Source of the DNA: Haloferax mediterranei ATCC 33500
GTDB taxonomy: Archaea; Halobacteriota; Halobacteria; Halobacteriales; Haloferacaceae
DNA length: 64,000 nucleotides
NCBI RefSeq assembly: GCF_000306765.2
Contig: NC_017941.2
Location: 1,426,001 to 1,490,000, forward strand
Direction of reading: 5' to 3'
The translations under genes and the position numbers were made by a program. The notes below the pieces were generated by a model that was given only the letters and a program-made list of their open reading frames with translations, was not told the DNA's origin and ran no database searches. This document shows, one piece after another, positions 17,947-26,044 of this stretch (the first letter of the stretch is position 1; the number at the start of each line of letters is the position of its first letter).

Positions 17947-19170
17947 TCAGAAGTTTCCGTTGACGATGTCGGCGACCCGCTGTCGGTCGAACAGTTGGGT
18001 ATCGCTGGTCACCTCACCGAACACGTCGGGGAACAGTTGCTGTGCGCCGCGCTCGGTTAGGAACAGGTTCTGAATCGGTCCCTGAAAGAGATAGCCACCG
18101 CGGTAGACGCGCTCGTTTTTGACCGCCTTGAGTTCGCTCGCGACCGGGTGCGACTGCATGAAGTCGAGCACCGTGTCGCGGAACTCGGTCGCCGACTTGC
18201 GTTCGTGAGCACGCAGGAGAATCACGTCGGGGTCGATTTCCAGCATGGTTTCGTAGTCGATTTTCCCGCGGTCGGTGGTGCTCAGCCCCTTCACGCCGGT
18301 TCCAGCCAGCGCGTCGCTGACGCCGAGGTCGTGCCACTGCTTCTTGCTCGTCCCTTGGTCATTGAGCCGGTACGGCGAGAACTCCTCGGGTTGGTCGCTG
18401 CCCGCGTAGACGAGCAACACGTTCGGTCGCTCGTCCGCTGGCGGAAGCTGCGTTTGGATGTCGGCGATGAACTCGTCGTGGAGCGCCTTGAACGCCTCGT
18501 AGCGCTCTTCTTCCTGGAAGAGCTGAGCGACCTTCTCGAACGCCTCGTAGAGGGTGTAGTACCGGTAGTCGTGCCACTCGTCTTCGCGGCGGAAAATGAG
18601 ATTGCCCACGAACGGTGCGACATTCTTGGAAATTTCGTCGACGTCCTCCTGCTTCCAGCCGAACCAGTTGACGAGCATCTCCGGGTCCATCAGGTGGACT
18701 TCGTTGTCCAACTCGTAGAATATCTCCTTTGACATGTCGCTGTCCGACAGTTGGTTCTGCTCTATTCGCTCGCGGTCGATACTCACGCCCGGGAGTTCGT
18801 CGTACACGTAGCTGTAGTACCGGCCCGCACCGCCGATACCGGTCATGCTGTCGCCGCCGCCGAGCGCGACACCCATGTCGGCGTAGCCGCCGTCGTAGGC
18901 AATCCACGACTCGGGAACCGACTCGAATGTGACCTCGCCAGTCGGTGCCATCGTCACCGAGTACGACGTATCCTCCTCTGCCGTCTCGGTCGCCGTCGAA
19001 GCGTCCGTTTCAGTCGCGGTCTCGGCCGCCGTGGTCGTCTCTGCTGACTCGCCGCCTCCCGACGAATCGGACGTACAGCCCGCGAGAAGCCCAGCGCCGA
19101 GGACTGAACCCCCGTACCGCATGCAGTTGCGTCGCGTCAGTTTCTTTCGGCCCGTAGAGTTATCTTCCAT
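17947..19170 (-). CDS. Twin-arginine lipoprotein, iron/siderophore/cobalamin-type ABC substrate-binding protein
   Basis: The 407-residue precursor has a twin-arginine-type leader (RKKLTRRNCMRYGGSVLG) and lipobox LLAGC, then a Ser/Thr/Glu-rich linker to about residue 70. The rest is a TroA/BtuF-like binding domain, with RPNVLLVYAGSDQPEEF, a helix backbone and PDVILLRAHER. It should be exported folded and lipid-anchored to the outer face of the membrane. No permease or ATPase gene is adjacent, so the transporter must be encoded elsewhere. A DtxR-like palindrome directly over the start points to repression by iron or manganese. The exact ligand is not known. Confidence 0.87.
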   Translation of the reverse strand: MEDNSTGRKKLTRRNCMRYGGSVLGAGLLAGCTSDSSGGGESAETTTAAETATETDASTATETAEEDTSYSVTMAPTGEVTFESVPESWIAYDGGYADMGVALGGGDSMTGIGGAGRYYSYVYDELPGVSIDRERIEQNQLSDSDMSKEIFYELDNEVHLMDPEMLVNWFGWKQEDVDEISKNVAPFVGNLIFRREDEWHDYRYYTLYEAFEKVAQLFQEEERYEAFKALHDEFIADIQTQLPPADERPNVLLVYAGSDQPEEFSPYRLNDQGTSKKQWHDLGVSDALAGTGVKGLSTTDRGKIDYETMLEIDPDVILLRAHERKSATEFRDTVLDFMQSHPVASELKAVKNERVYRGGYLFQGPIQNLFLTERGAQQLFPDVFGEVTSDTQLFDRQRVADIVNGNF

Positions 19171-19173
19171 GGG

Positions 19174-19197
19174 TTTAGGCTACCCTAAATGTATAAG
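19174..19197 (-). promoter_or_regulatory. TATA box and DtxR-like iron operator at a leaderless start
   Basis: On the minus strand a TATA element (CTTATAC, 19191-19197) is centred about 24 bp before the ATG at 19170, predicting transcription from the start codon itself. Between them lies the palindrome TTTAGG-GTAG-CCTAAA (19174-19189), which has the TTAGG/CCTAA arms of DtxR/IdeR/SirR-type metal-regulator boxes. A repressor bound there would cover the initiation site. A TTTTTAGG half-site lies further upstream near 19211-19218. Confidence 0.7.
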
Positions 19198-19249
19198 ACG
19201 TTTTCTAATTTTTGGCGGGCCTAAAAATACGCTGACACGCTTGGCGCGT

Positions 19250-20167
19250 TCAGTAGTGCCAAGGGTACTCGCGGAACCGCGGTTCGCGCTTTTCGAGGAA
19301 GGCATCGCGGCCCTCTTGAGCCTCTTCGGTCATGTAGGCCAGTCGGGTCGCCTCGCCGGCGAACACCTGCTGGCCGACCATGCCGTCGTCGGTCATGTTG
19401 AAGGCATATTTGAGCATCCGCATCGCCGTCGGCGACTTCTTCGTCATCTCGTCGGCCCACTCCAGCGCCACGTCCTCTAGTTCCTCGTGGGGAATCGCCT
19501 CGTTCGCCATTCCCATGTCCACGGCTTCCTCGGCGGAGTAGGTCTTGCCCATGAAGAACACTTCGCGGGCCTTCTTCTGGCCGACCTGTTTGGCGAGGTA
19601 CGCAGAGCCGAAGCCGCCGTCGAAGGAGGCCACGTCGGGGTCGGTCTGGAGGAACTTCGCGTGTTCCTCGGAGGCGAGCGTCATGTCGCAGACGACGTGC
19701 AGGGAGTGGCCGCCGCCGACGGCCCAGCCCGGAACCACGGCGACGACCGGCTTGGGCATGAAGCGAATGAGTCGCTGGACTTCGAGGATGTGCAGACGCC
19801 CGGCTTTCGCCTCGCGGACGAGCGGGTCGTCGGACACGTCGGCCTCGTCGTCGTCGCGGTACTCGTAGCCCGAGCCACCGCGAACTGACTGGTCGCCGCC
19901 GGAACAGAACGCCCAGCCGCCGTCTTTCTCCGAGGGGCCGTTTCCGGTCAAGAGAACACAGCCCACGTCGGCGCGCTTGCGTGCGTCGTCGAGCGCAGCG
20001 TAGAGTTCGTCAACTGTTCCCGGACGGAAGGCGTTTCGGACTTCCGGTCGGTCGAATGCGATTCGAACCGCCGGAATGTCGACGGCGCGGTGGTAGGTGA
20101 TGTCGTCGAACGCCTCAGAGCCGTCAACCGGTTCCCAGCGGTCGGGGTCGAAAATCTCAGAGACCAT
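19250..20167 (-). CDS. menB: 1,4-Dihydroxy-2-naphthoyl-CoA synthase
   Basis: The 305-residue crotonase-fold protein has MenB-specific features: GGWAFCSGGDQSVRG near residue 85-97, PKPVVAVVPGWAVGGGHSL, TDPDVASFDGGFGSAYLA and a C-terminal ending EKREPRFREYPWHY. It closes the naphthalene ring of o-succinylbenzoyl-CoA. The usual MenB length is 285-305. ATG 20167 is chosen because the frame upstream (to 20350) is Arg/Cys-rich and unlike the family. It is divergent from a CopD-like membrane gene and not adjacent to other men genes. Confidence 0.93.
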   Translation of the reverse strand: MVSEIFDPDRWEPVDGSEAFDDITYHRAVDIPAVRIAFDRPEVRNAFRPGTVDELYAALDDARKRADVGCVLLTGNGPSEKDGGWAFCSGGDQSVRGGSGYEYRDDDEADVSDDPLVREAKAGRLHILEVQRLIRFMPKPVVAVVPGWAVGGGHSLHVVCDMTLASEEHAKFLQTDPDVASFDGGFGSAYLAKQVGQKKAREVFFMGKTYSAEEAVDMGMANEAIPHEELEDVALEWADEMTKKSPTAMRMLKYAFNMTDDGMVGQQVFAGEATRLAYMTEEAQEGRDAFLEKREPRFREYPWHY

Positions 20168-20311
20168 ATCGAGTGGCGGCGCGGGCGGCGCAAAAAGATT
20201 CGCTTGCGACGTCGGCGCGAGTGGACCACGTCGGCACCGACAGCCGGAACAACCGCACTGCCCGCGCTGTACCCAAGTATATCTGTCATCATTCCAATTA
20301 TTGCAACTAGC

Positions 20312-20761
20312 ATGTCTCTGGCCTCGTCGCTCCTCGTGCGATTCGTCCACGTCTCGGGGATGGCGCTCATTTTCGGCGGTGCAGTGTTCGTGTGGGCCGC
20401 ACTCCGCACATCCGACCGCTCGACCGAGCGGCTCGCGGACGGTGGGCGACGCTCGCTCGCAACGACCTACGAATGGGCCTTCTGGGGAACGATGGGTCTG
20501 CTACTCGTCACGGGCGTCGGAAACCTCGGCACGCTCGGCCCGCCGGGACCGACGACGCGGTGGGGGACGGTGCTGACGGTGAAACTCGCCGCCGTCATCG
20601 TCTTCGTGCTCGGCTCGTTCGTTCGGACGCTCGTCGTCCTCCGGCTGAGAGGTGAGCGACCGAGTGCCTCCCAAAGCGAACTTCTCAGCAAATCCTACGG
20701 CGCGACCGCCGGAGTAGTTCTCGTCTTAGTCGCCCTCGCCGAGGTGCTCGCCCATGGGTGA
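20312..20761 (+). CDS. CopD-like small integral membrane protein
   Basis: The 149-residue protein has four predicted membrane helices: about 5-28 (LVRFVHVSGMALIFGGAVF), 52-70, 83-105 and 125-146. The first helix with HVSGMALIFGG and the overall layout resemble the CopD/YozB type of membrane proteins, some of which are linked to copper resistance or haem. The start is ATG 20312. It overlaps the next membrane protein by 8 nt, so the two form an operon. The role is unknown; its place among menaquinone genes hints at a link to respiration but is no proof. Confidence 0.75.
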   Translation: MSLASSLLVRFVHVSGMALIFGGAVFVWAALRTSDRSTERLADGGRRSLATTYEWAFWGTMGLLLVTGVGNLGTLGPPGPTTRWGTVLTVKLAAVIVFVLGSFVRTLVVLRLRGERPSASQSELLSKSYGATAGVVLVLVALAEVLAHG

Positions 20762-21305
20762 CGCCGACTCGTTCGAGGTCTGGGTCGTTTCGACGTTCAA
20801 CCTCGTGATTCTCAGTCTCGTTCTCCTCTTTATCGCCCATACGAACGGCGGGCTTGCGGGGTCGCTCTCCGGGTTCGGAACGCTTCCGGGTGTGCTCGTC
20901 TTCGGCTATCTGTGGGTGCTGGCCGTGGCTTCGACCCGACGGTCGCTGCGTGCTGGCGGTCTCGACGACCGACCCGAGGGCGGACTGCGGTCGCTCGCCT
21001 GGTACGGATTCGTCGGCGGCGCGCGCATCGGGTCGGCGTTCGTCCTCGGTATCGTCGTCGTTCTTTTTCTCATCGACTTCTTGCTGGAACCCACACGGGC
21101 CGTCTCGTCCTTCGCCAACCTCGCCCAGAATATCTCGCAGGTCGCCTCGTTCGCCCTCATCGTGCTCTTTGTCGGGTCGCTCGCGGGCATCATCGGTGGC
21201 GTCATCGGCGGGCTTTCGGTACTGCTCGATGCCGGACTCTACGGGGTCGCAACCCGACTCACGGGGCCTGCGACGGAGACGGCTCGGTCGAACACGGGCG
21301 AGTGA
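20754..21305 (+). CDS. Integral membrane protein of unknown function
   Basis: The 183-residue protein has four or five hydrophobic segments (about 9-28, 42-60, 82-110, 125-160). It has no recognisable enzyme motif, only Gly-rich helices such as GSLAGIIGGVIGGLSVLL. It starts inside the last codons of the CopD-like gene (8-nt overlap), which makes functional coupling likely. I do not recognise the family. Confidence 0.7.
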   Translation: MGDADSFEVWVVSTFNLVILSLVLLFIAHTNGGLAGSLSGFGTLPGVLVFGYLWVLAVASTRRSLRAGGLDDRPEGGLRSLAWYGFVGGARIGSAFVLGIVVVLFLIDFLLEPTRAVSSFANLAQNISQVASFALIVLFVGSLAGIIGGVIGGLSVLLDAGLYGVATRLTGPATETARSNTGE

Positions 21306-21307
21306 CC

Positions 21308-21433
21308 TTAGCCCCGGAGCGGCCCGCGCGGACTCGTCAACCACGACGTCAGCCCGACGAGGACGCCGCTCGAAATGCCCGCAAGCAACCCGACGGCGAC
21401 TGCAACAACGTAGGCAGTTCGCGTGGAGGGCAT
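21308..21433 (-). CDS. 41-residue single-helix membrane protein
   Basis: From ATG 21433 to TAA 21308 a frame encodes MPSTRTAYV, a hydrophobic segment of about 22 residues (VAVAVGLLAGISSGVLVGL) and a basic Pro/Arg/Gly tail. It fits exactly between the convergent membrane gene (ends 21305) and menD, whose start lies outside its 3' side. It may be transcribed with menD, which follows 31 bp? downstream on the same strand only in the sense of being read before this frame ends; coupling is not shown. Function is unknown. Confidence 0.5.
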   Translation of the reverse strand: MPSTRTAYVVAVAVGLLAGISSGVLVGLTSWLTSPRGPLRG

Positions 21434-21463
21434 ACGACCACGATAAAATCCGTCGCTGAAAAG

Positions 21464-23209
21464 TCAGTCGGTTAACTTGTTCACGACGCGCTCGCGGAGG
21501 TCCTCGCGGACGCGATGTGAGATTTCGGCGTCGGTGCGAACTTCGAGCACGTCGGTCCCGTCGGATGCGACGGAGTCGGCGTAGGCGTCGCGGAACTCGT
21601 CGGTGCCGACCGAGTCGAACGAGAGGTCGTAGAGGTCTGCTGTCGCCTCGAAGTCGAGACCGTGCGGCGTCTTGAACTGGTCGGTGAACGGCGGTTCGTA
21701 CTCCTCGATGGGGAGCATGTGGAAGATGCCGCCGCCGTCGTTGTTGACGAGGACGATTGTTGCATCCACGCCGAGACGGCCGAGGGCGAGCAGGCCGTTC
21801 ATGTCGTGGTAGTACGCGAGGTCGCCGGTGAGAAGCGTCAGGTGGTCGGTCGTCGCCGACCCGGCACCGAGCGCCGACGAGACGATGCCGTCGATGCCCG
21901 ACGCACCGCGGTTCCCGAGGACGGTTCGTGCCTTGGTAGAGGGGCGGGCGAATCGGTCGAGGTCGCGGACGGGCATCGAGTTCGAGACGAAGACGGTCGC
22001 CGGTTCGGGCGCGAGGTCGGCCACGTCAGCCGCGATTCGACCCTCGAATGCGTCGGTTTCGGCGTCAACAGCGTCCCAGTGGGTCGCCTCAGCGTCGGCC
22101 CATCGTCGATTCCACTCGGTGTCCGGACGGTTGCGAACGAGTTGCGAGAGTCGCCACGAGAGCACCGATGGCTCGGCTTCGACGAGGTCCGTCGCGATGA
22201 ATTCGGCTTCGCGCCACTGGCCCGTCGGGTCCACGAGATACTGCCGGGCGTCGGTGCGCGCGAGGTACTTCCGAAGCGGCTTGGAAGTCGGCGACGCGCC
22301 GATTCTGACGACGACTTCGGGGTCGGGCCAGTCGGCCGTGACGCGCTCGTCGAGGTAGGCGTCGTAGCCGCCGAGGACGGTCGTCGTTCGGGTGTGGCCG
22401 CCGAAGCGCAGGCCGGAAAGCGGGTCGGCGACGACGGGGAAGCCAGTTGCGTGCGCGAAGGCGGCGATGGCTTCGGCGTTGAAGCCCGGTGGGTCCGCCG
22501 GGCCGGCGATGATGAGACCGCGGTCCACGGCGAGTTCGTCCGCGAGTTTTCGCAGATGGTCGTCCGAGAGTTCGGGCGCGCCACTCGTCGTCTTGACGTA
22601 CGGGGAACCGTTTCGGCCGTCGAGTGCCTCGCGGCTGAGGTCGGCGGAAACGTCGTCTTCGACGTAGGTTGGTTCGAGCGGTTTCCGGAAGGGGAAATTG
22701 AGGTGGACCGGACCGGAATCGACGCCCGTTGCCTCCGAGACGGCGCGTGCGGCGGTGGTTCGGAGGCTCCGGAGCTTCCGGTCTGTCGCCTCGGGTTCGG
22801 GCATGTCTTTGTACCAGCGGACGGCGTCGCCGTAGAGCTTCTCTTGGTCGACTGTCTGGTTAGCTCCGCTATCACGGAGTTCCGGCGGGCGGTCGGCGGT
22901 GAGGACGAGCATCGGGACGCGCGCCTGCGACGCCTCGATGACGGCGGGGTGGAAGTTGGCGGCGGCGGTCCCGGAGGTACAGACGATGGGCGTCACGTCG
23001 CCCGTCCGCCGGGCGCGTCCGAGCGCGAAGTAGGCAGCGGACCGCTCGTCGAGGTGTGAGAACGTCTCGATGTCGTCGTGGCGGTCGAACGCCTCGGTGA
23101 GCGGCGTCGAGCGACTGCCGGGTGCGATGCACACCGCGTTGATTCCGGTGCGTGCCAGTTCGTCGGCGAAGGTTCGTGCCCAGAGGGTGTTTCGGTTCGG
23201 CGCTGTCAT
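21464..23209 (-). CDS. menD: SEPHCHC synthase (thiamine-diphosphate enzyme)
   Basis: The 581-residue protein is 2-succinyl-5-enolpyruvyl-6-hydroxy-3-cyclohexene-1-carboxylate synthase of menaquinone synthesis. The ThDP motif is complete: LLTGDLAYYHDMNGLLAL followed by VNNDGGGIFHML near residue 460-490. The N-terminal PYR-domain signature includes SRSTPLTEAF and HLDERSAAYFALG with the catalytic Glu of the family near residue 54. Family length is 550-600. It is followed 23 bp upstream-side? by menF in the same orientation: menF (start 24589, end 23264) is read first, then menD after 54 bp, so both are probably on one mRNA. Confidence 0.94.
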   Translation of the reverse strand: MTAPNRNTLWARTFADELARTGINAVCIAPGSRSTPLTEAFDRHDDIETFSHLDERSAAYFALGRARRTGDVTPIVCTSGTAAANFHPAVIEASQARVPMLVLTADRPPELRDSGANQTVDQEKLYGDAVRWYKDMPEPEATDRKLRSLRTTAARAVSEATGVDSGPVHLNFPFRKPLEPTYVEDDVSADLSREALDGRNGSPYVKTTSGAPELSDDHLRKLADELAVDRGLIIAGPADPPGFNAEAIAAFAHATGFPVVADPLSGLRFGGHTRTTTVLGGYDAYLDERVTADWPDPEVVVRIGASPTSKPLRKYLARTDARQYLVDPTGQWREAEFIATDLVEAEPSVLSWRLSQLVRNRPDTEWNRRWADAEATHWDAVDAETDAFEGRIAADVADLAPEPATVFVSNSMPVRDLDRFARPSTKARTVLGNRGASGIDGIVSSALGAGSATTDHLTLLTGDLAYYHDMNGLLALGRLGVDATIVLVNNDGGGIFHMLPIEEYEPPFTDQFKTPHGLDFEATADLYDLSFDSVGTDEFRDAYADSVASDGTDVLEVRTDAEISHRVREDLRERVVNKLTD

Positions 23210-23263
23210 CTCGTGTTGTCTCTAATCGTCGTGGTGAGTCGGTACGAAAGACGGCTCGAACGT

Positions 23264-24589
23264 TCAGTCGTCGCGTTCGAGTTCGTCGAGGATGGGTCGG
23301 TATTTGAGCTGTACTTCGTCCCACTCGGCGTCGGGGTCGGAGTCGGCGACGAGACCGACGCCCGCAAAGAGCGTCGCCAGCGTGTCATCCACGATAGCCG
23401 AGCGGATAGCGACCGCGAAACTACCGTCGCCGTCGGCGTCGAACCAGCCGACAGGGGCGGCATACCAGCCGCGGTCGAACGGTTCGGTCTCACGGATTAC
23501 GTCGAGTGCGGCAGCAGGCGGAAGCCCGCCGACCGCCGGAGTCGGGTGAAGCGCGTCCACGAGCGAAAGGACGTGTTCGTCGCGTTCGAGCGTCGCGTCG
23601 ATTGGCGTCCAGAGGTGCTGGACGGTGGCGAGTTTCCGGATGCCGCGGTCGCCGACGCGAATCTCGGCCGAGAGGGGGTCGAGCTGTTCGCGAATCGTCT
23701 CCGCGACGAGTTCGTGCTCGTGGCTGTCTTTTTCGCTCGATAGGAGTTCGTCCGCCAACCACTCGTCTTCGTCGTCGGTGTCGCCGCGGCCGGTCGTCCC
23801 GGCGAGTGCGCCGGTTTCGACCTCTCGGCCGCGAAGCGAGACGAGTCGCTCGGGTGTCGCGCCGAAGAAACTCGCCCCAACGCCGGGTTCGACGAGGAAT
23901 CTGTGGCACTCGGGATACGTGTCACCGAGGCGGGCGAGCAGGTCGGGGACCGACGCGGGTCGGTCGAGTTCGACTTCGAGGGCCTGCGCGAGGACGACCT
24001 TCCGAAGGTCGCCGGCGAGGATACGTGAGATAGCCACCTCGACACTGTCGCGCCACGCATCCACAGATGTCATTCGGTGTCGTTTCGAAACACCCGGCGG
24101 TCCCTGTGGCGGGGCGTCGGGGAGGTCGGTAAGCGTCTCGCGGACCTCGACGAGTCGTTGTTCGACCATTTCGGGGTCGTCGCCGGCGGCAGTGACAGTA
24201 AGCCATGCCTCGTCGCCGTCGAAGACGAGTTGTACTTCGGGGACGACGAAGCGCGCCGCCGGGAAGTCACTCCAAGGGTCGCGCCCCGTAGCCCCTTCGT
24301 GGAACGCGAGTCCACCGAAGAAACGAGGTCGGGCAACAGACGGGCCGTCGATATCGGCACCGTCGAAGAGTGAAGCCGCTGTCTCTCGAACCTGTGTGAG
24401 TCTCGCTGGGCCGTCAGCCTCGACAGTCACGGCCGCGCCGCCGCCGACGACGGCTGGCTCGTCGGGGGCAGTCCACACCGTCCGTGGGCGGTGTACTGCC
24501 GCGAGAGACGCCGTGACGGGGGGCGCAGACAGTCGAACCGACCTACTGACGAGATGTGTTGTCACCTCGTCGGTCCGCAACGGTTCCAT
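23264..24589 (-). CDS. menF: Isochorismate synthase
   Basis: The 441-residue protein belongs to the chorismate-utilizing enzyme family. Typical segments are RKVVLAQALEVELD, FFGATPERLVSLRGREVETGALAGTTGRG, SSEKDSHEHELV and the C-terminal LHPTPAVGGLPP, FDRGWYAAPVGW and AVAIRSAIV. It converts chorismate to isochorismate, the entry into menaquinone synthesis, and needs Mg2+. ATG 24589 is preferred; an in-frame extension to 24673 runs into an A/T-rich promoter-like stretch. The order menF then menD on one strand, 54 bp apart, supports menaquinone rather than siderophore synthesis. Confidence 0.93.
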   Translation of the reverse strand: MEPLRTDEVTTHLVSRSVRLSAPPVTASLAAVHRPRTVWTAPDEPAVVGGGAAVTVEADGPARLTQVRETAASLFDGADIDGPSVARPRFFGGLAFHEGATGRDPWSDFPAARFVVPEVQLVFDGDEAWLTVTAAGDDPEMVEQRLVEVRETLTDLPDAPPQGPPGVSKRHRMTSVDAWRDSVEVAISRILAGDLRKVVLAQALEVELDRPASVPDLLARLGDTYPECHRFLVEPGVGASFFGATPERLVSLRGREVETGALAGTTGRGDTDDEDEWLADELLSSEKDSHEHELVAETIREQLDPLSAEIRVGDRGIRKLATVQHLWTPIDATLERDEHVLSLVDALHPTPAVGGLPPAAALDVIRETEPFDRGWYAAPVGWFDADGDGSFAVAIRSAIVDDTLATLFAGVGLVADSDPDAEWDEVQLKYRPILDELERDD

Positions 24590-24736
24590 CGACCGAGGGT
24601 CAGGACCGGGGACGCTTGAAACTCTCCCTTCTGTTCTGCGAGAGAGTCGTGATATTGTCCATAGCACGCACAAATATGTGAATGAATCAACAGATTAGGC
24701 GTCTTGGGACGGGGATGCAGAGGACTCCTGCGTACT

Positions 24737-24950
24737 CTAACTATACCGCTCTTCGTTCCACGGGTTACGCCCACCTTTTTCCGAGTCTCCCTACGGTCGA
24801 CTCGCAAAAATCTGGACCAAAAACAAACCTAACTATACCGCTCTTCGTTCCACGAGTTACGCCCACCTTTTTCCGAGTCTCCCTACGGTCGACTCGCAAA
24901 AATCTGGACCAAAAACAAACCTAACTATACCGCTCTTCGTTCCACGGGTT
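24737..24950. repeat. 92-bp tandem repeat copied from the 3' end of the sulfite-oxidase-like gene
   Basis: Two full 92-bp units (24737-24828 and 24829-24920) differ by a single base and are followed by a 30-bp partial third copy (24921-24950). The partial copy is the last nine codons and stop of the sulfite-oxidase-like gene. Each unit, read on the minus strand, contains those end codons, the TAG stop, a T-rich stretch and an inverted repeat CGAGTC / GACTCG with an 11-nt loop. The rest of the 331-bp interval up to menF (24590-24736) holds the menF promoter side and nothing else visible. Confidence 0.92.
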
Positions 24951-25514
24951 CGCCGTGTTCGAGTACCCACGCTTCTCCCAGTAGCCACGCTCGGGTTCGG
25001 TGAGGAACTCGACGCCCGAAACCCACTTCGCGCCCTTGTAAGCGTACTTGTGTGGGGTGACGACTCGAAGCGGGCCACCGTGGTCCGCGGGGAGGTCGTC
25101 GCCGTCGTAGCCCCAGACGAACATCACTTCGTCCCGCATACACTGCTCAAGCGAGAGGTTCGTCGTGTAGCCGTCCATCGCGTGAAACATGACGTGGACC
25201 GCATCCTCGGTGACGCCCGCTTCTTCCGCGAGCGTCGGGAACGTGACGCCTTCGAACTCGCAGTCGAACTTACTCCACCCAGTGACGCAGTGGAAATCCT
25301 GAATCTGCGTCTCCGACGGGAGGTCGCGAAACTCGTCAAAAGAGAGGTCGAGCTGATTTTCGACTGCTCCCCACACCTCGAACGACCACGTTTCCGGGTC
25401 CCACGAGGGCGTCCCGCTCTTCGAGAGAACCGGGAATCCTTGCGTCTCGCGTTGACCCGGCGGGAGTCGATCCCCGTCGAACTCCTCGTAGAGATGAGTC
25501 ACGTCTTTGGGCAT
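24921..25514 (-). CDS. Sulfite-oxidase-like molybdopterin oxidoreductase
   Basis: The 197-residue protein is a stand-alone SUOX-fold molybdopterin domain. The cofactor Cys is in DFHCVTGWSKFD, and the family features FEVWGAVENQ, MFVWGYDGDDLPADHGGPLR and KGAKWVSGVEFL are present. It lacks the C-terminal dimerization domain of sulfite oxidase, and no signal peptide is seen, so it resembles the short YuiH-type group of unknown substrate. ATG 25514 is chosen; eight more residues to 25538 are possible. Its 3' end is the template of the 92-bp tandem repeat directly downstream. Confidence 0.88.
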   Translation of the reverse strand: MPKDVTHLYEEFDGDRLPPGQRETQGFPVLSKSGTPSWDPETWSFEVWGAVENQLDLSFDEFRDLPSETQIQDFHCVTGWSKFDCEFEGVTFPTLAEEAGVTEDAVHVMFHAMDGYTTNLSLEQCMRDEVMFVWGYDGDDLPADHGGPLRVVTPHKYAYKGAKWVSGVEFLTEPERGYWEKRGYSNTANPWNEERYS

Positions 25515-25773
25515 GCCCGAACCTTCGACCCGACGCACCTATCAGTAACGACTCCGGGCTCGTTCGATTGGTACGACTTCGGGCTGACTGGATTCGCTCG
25601 ACTTCGAACCGAACTCGATTACGACGGAACACCACGCCTCCCCGAGTATCGGTTTCCACAATCATACCACTACAGAATACCGGACCTTCGTATTCTGCGA
25701 GATGAACTTCAGGAAACCCTATTGTCCCCCCGGTAGAGTTATATACGGCCCTTCCAAACCGACGGACGTTCAG

Positions 25774-25986
25774 ATGCCCAAAGTAGAGATTACCGTACCG
25801 GAACACCTGGAGATGCAGATCGTGCAGCTCGTCGAACAGGGCGAGTTTGTCAACCGTGACGAGGCCATCGAGGACCTGCTTTCGACTGGCATCCGCGCGT
25901 ACAAGACGAGCGGTCCGATGTCCGACGAGGACCGTGCATTCGAAGACGACGGCATGATGGGCCACGAAGACGAATACGTCTTCTGA
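25774..25986 (+). CDS. Small ribbon-helix-helix-like protein
   Basis: The 70-residue protein starts with a strand (KVEITVPEHLEMQI) and two helices (VQLVEQGEFVNRDEAIEDLLSTGIRAY), the layout of ribbon-helix-helix DNA-binding proteins, followed by an acidic tail rich in Met, Asp and Glu. The ATG at 25774 has a TATA-like TTATATAC at about 25738-25745, near the normal distance for a short or absent leader. No toxin gene is adjacent, so an autonomous regulator is more likely than an antitoxin. Target unknown. Confidence 0.75.
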   Translation: MPKVEITVPEHLEMQIVQLVEQGEFVNRDEAIEDLLSTGIRAYKTSGPMSDEDRAFEDDGMMGHEDEYVF

Positions 25987-26044
25987 GCCGAATGACAGTA
26001 ACCCCCAATAACTCTTAAACCGCTCTCTCGCCTAACGAACTCTC

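Noticed and set aside
21662..23059. A 465-codon open frame antisense to menD
   Set aside because: Same composition effect; menD has complete thiamine-diphosphate motifs in the sense frame.
24737..24920. CRISPR array or insertion-sequence remnant
   Set aside because: The units are directly adjacent with no spacers, no terminal inverted repeats and no transposase; they derive from the neighbouring gene end.
25774..25986. Antitoxin half of a toxin-antitoxin pair
   Set aside because: The ribbon-helix-helix-like protein has no adjacent toxin gene; the neighbour is a UPF0058 protein with a separate start.
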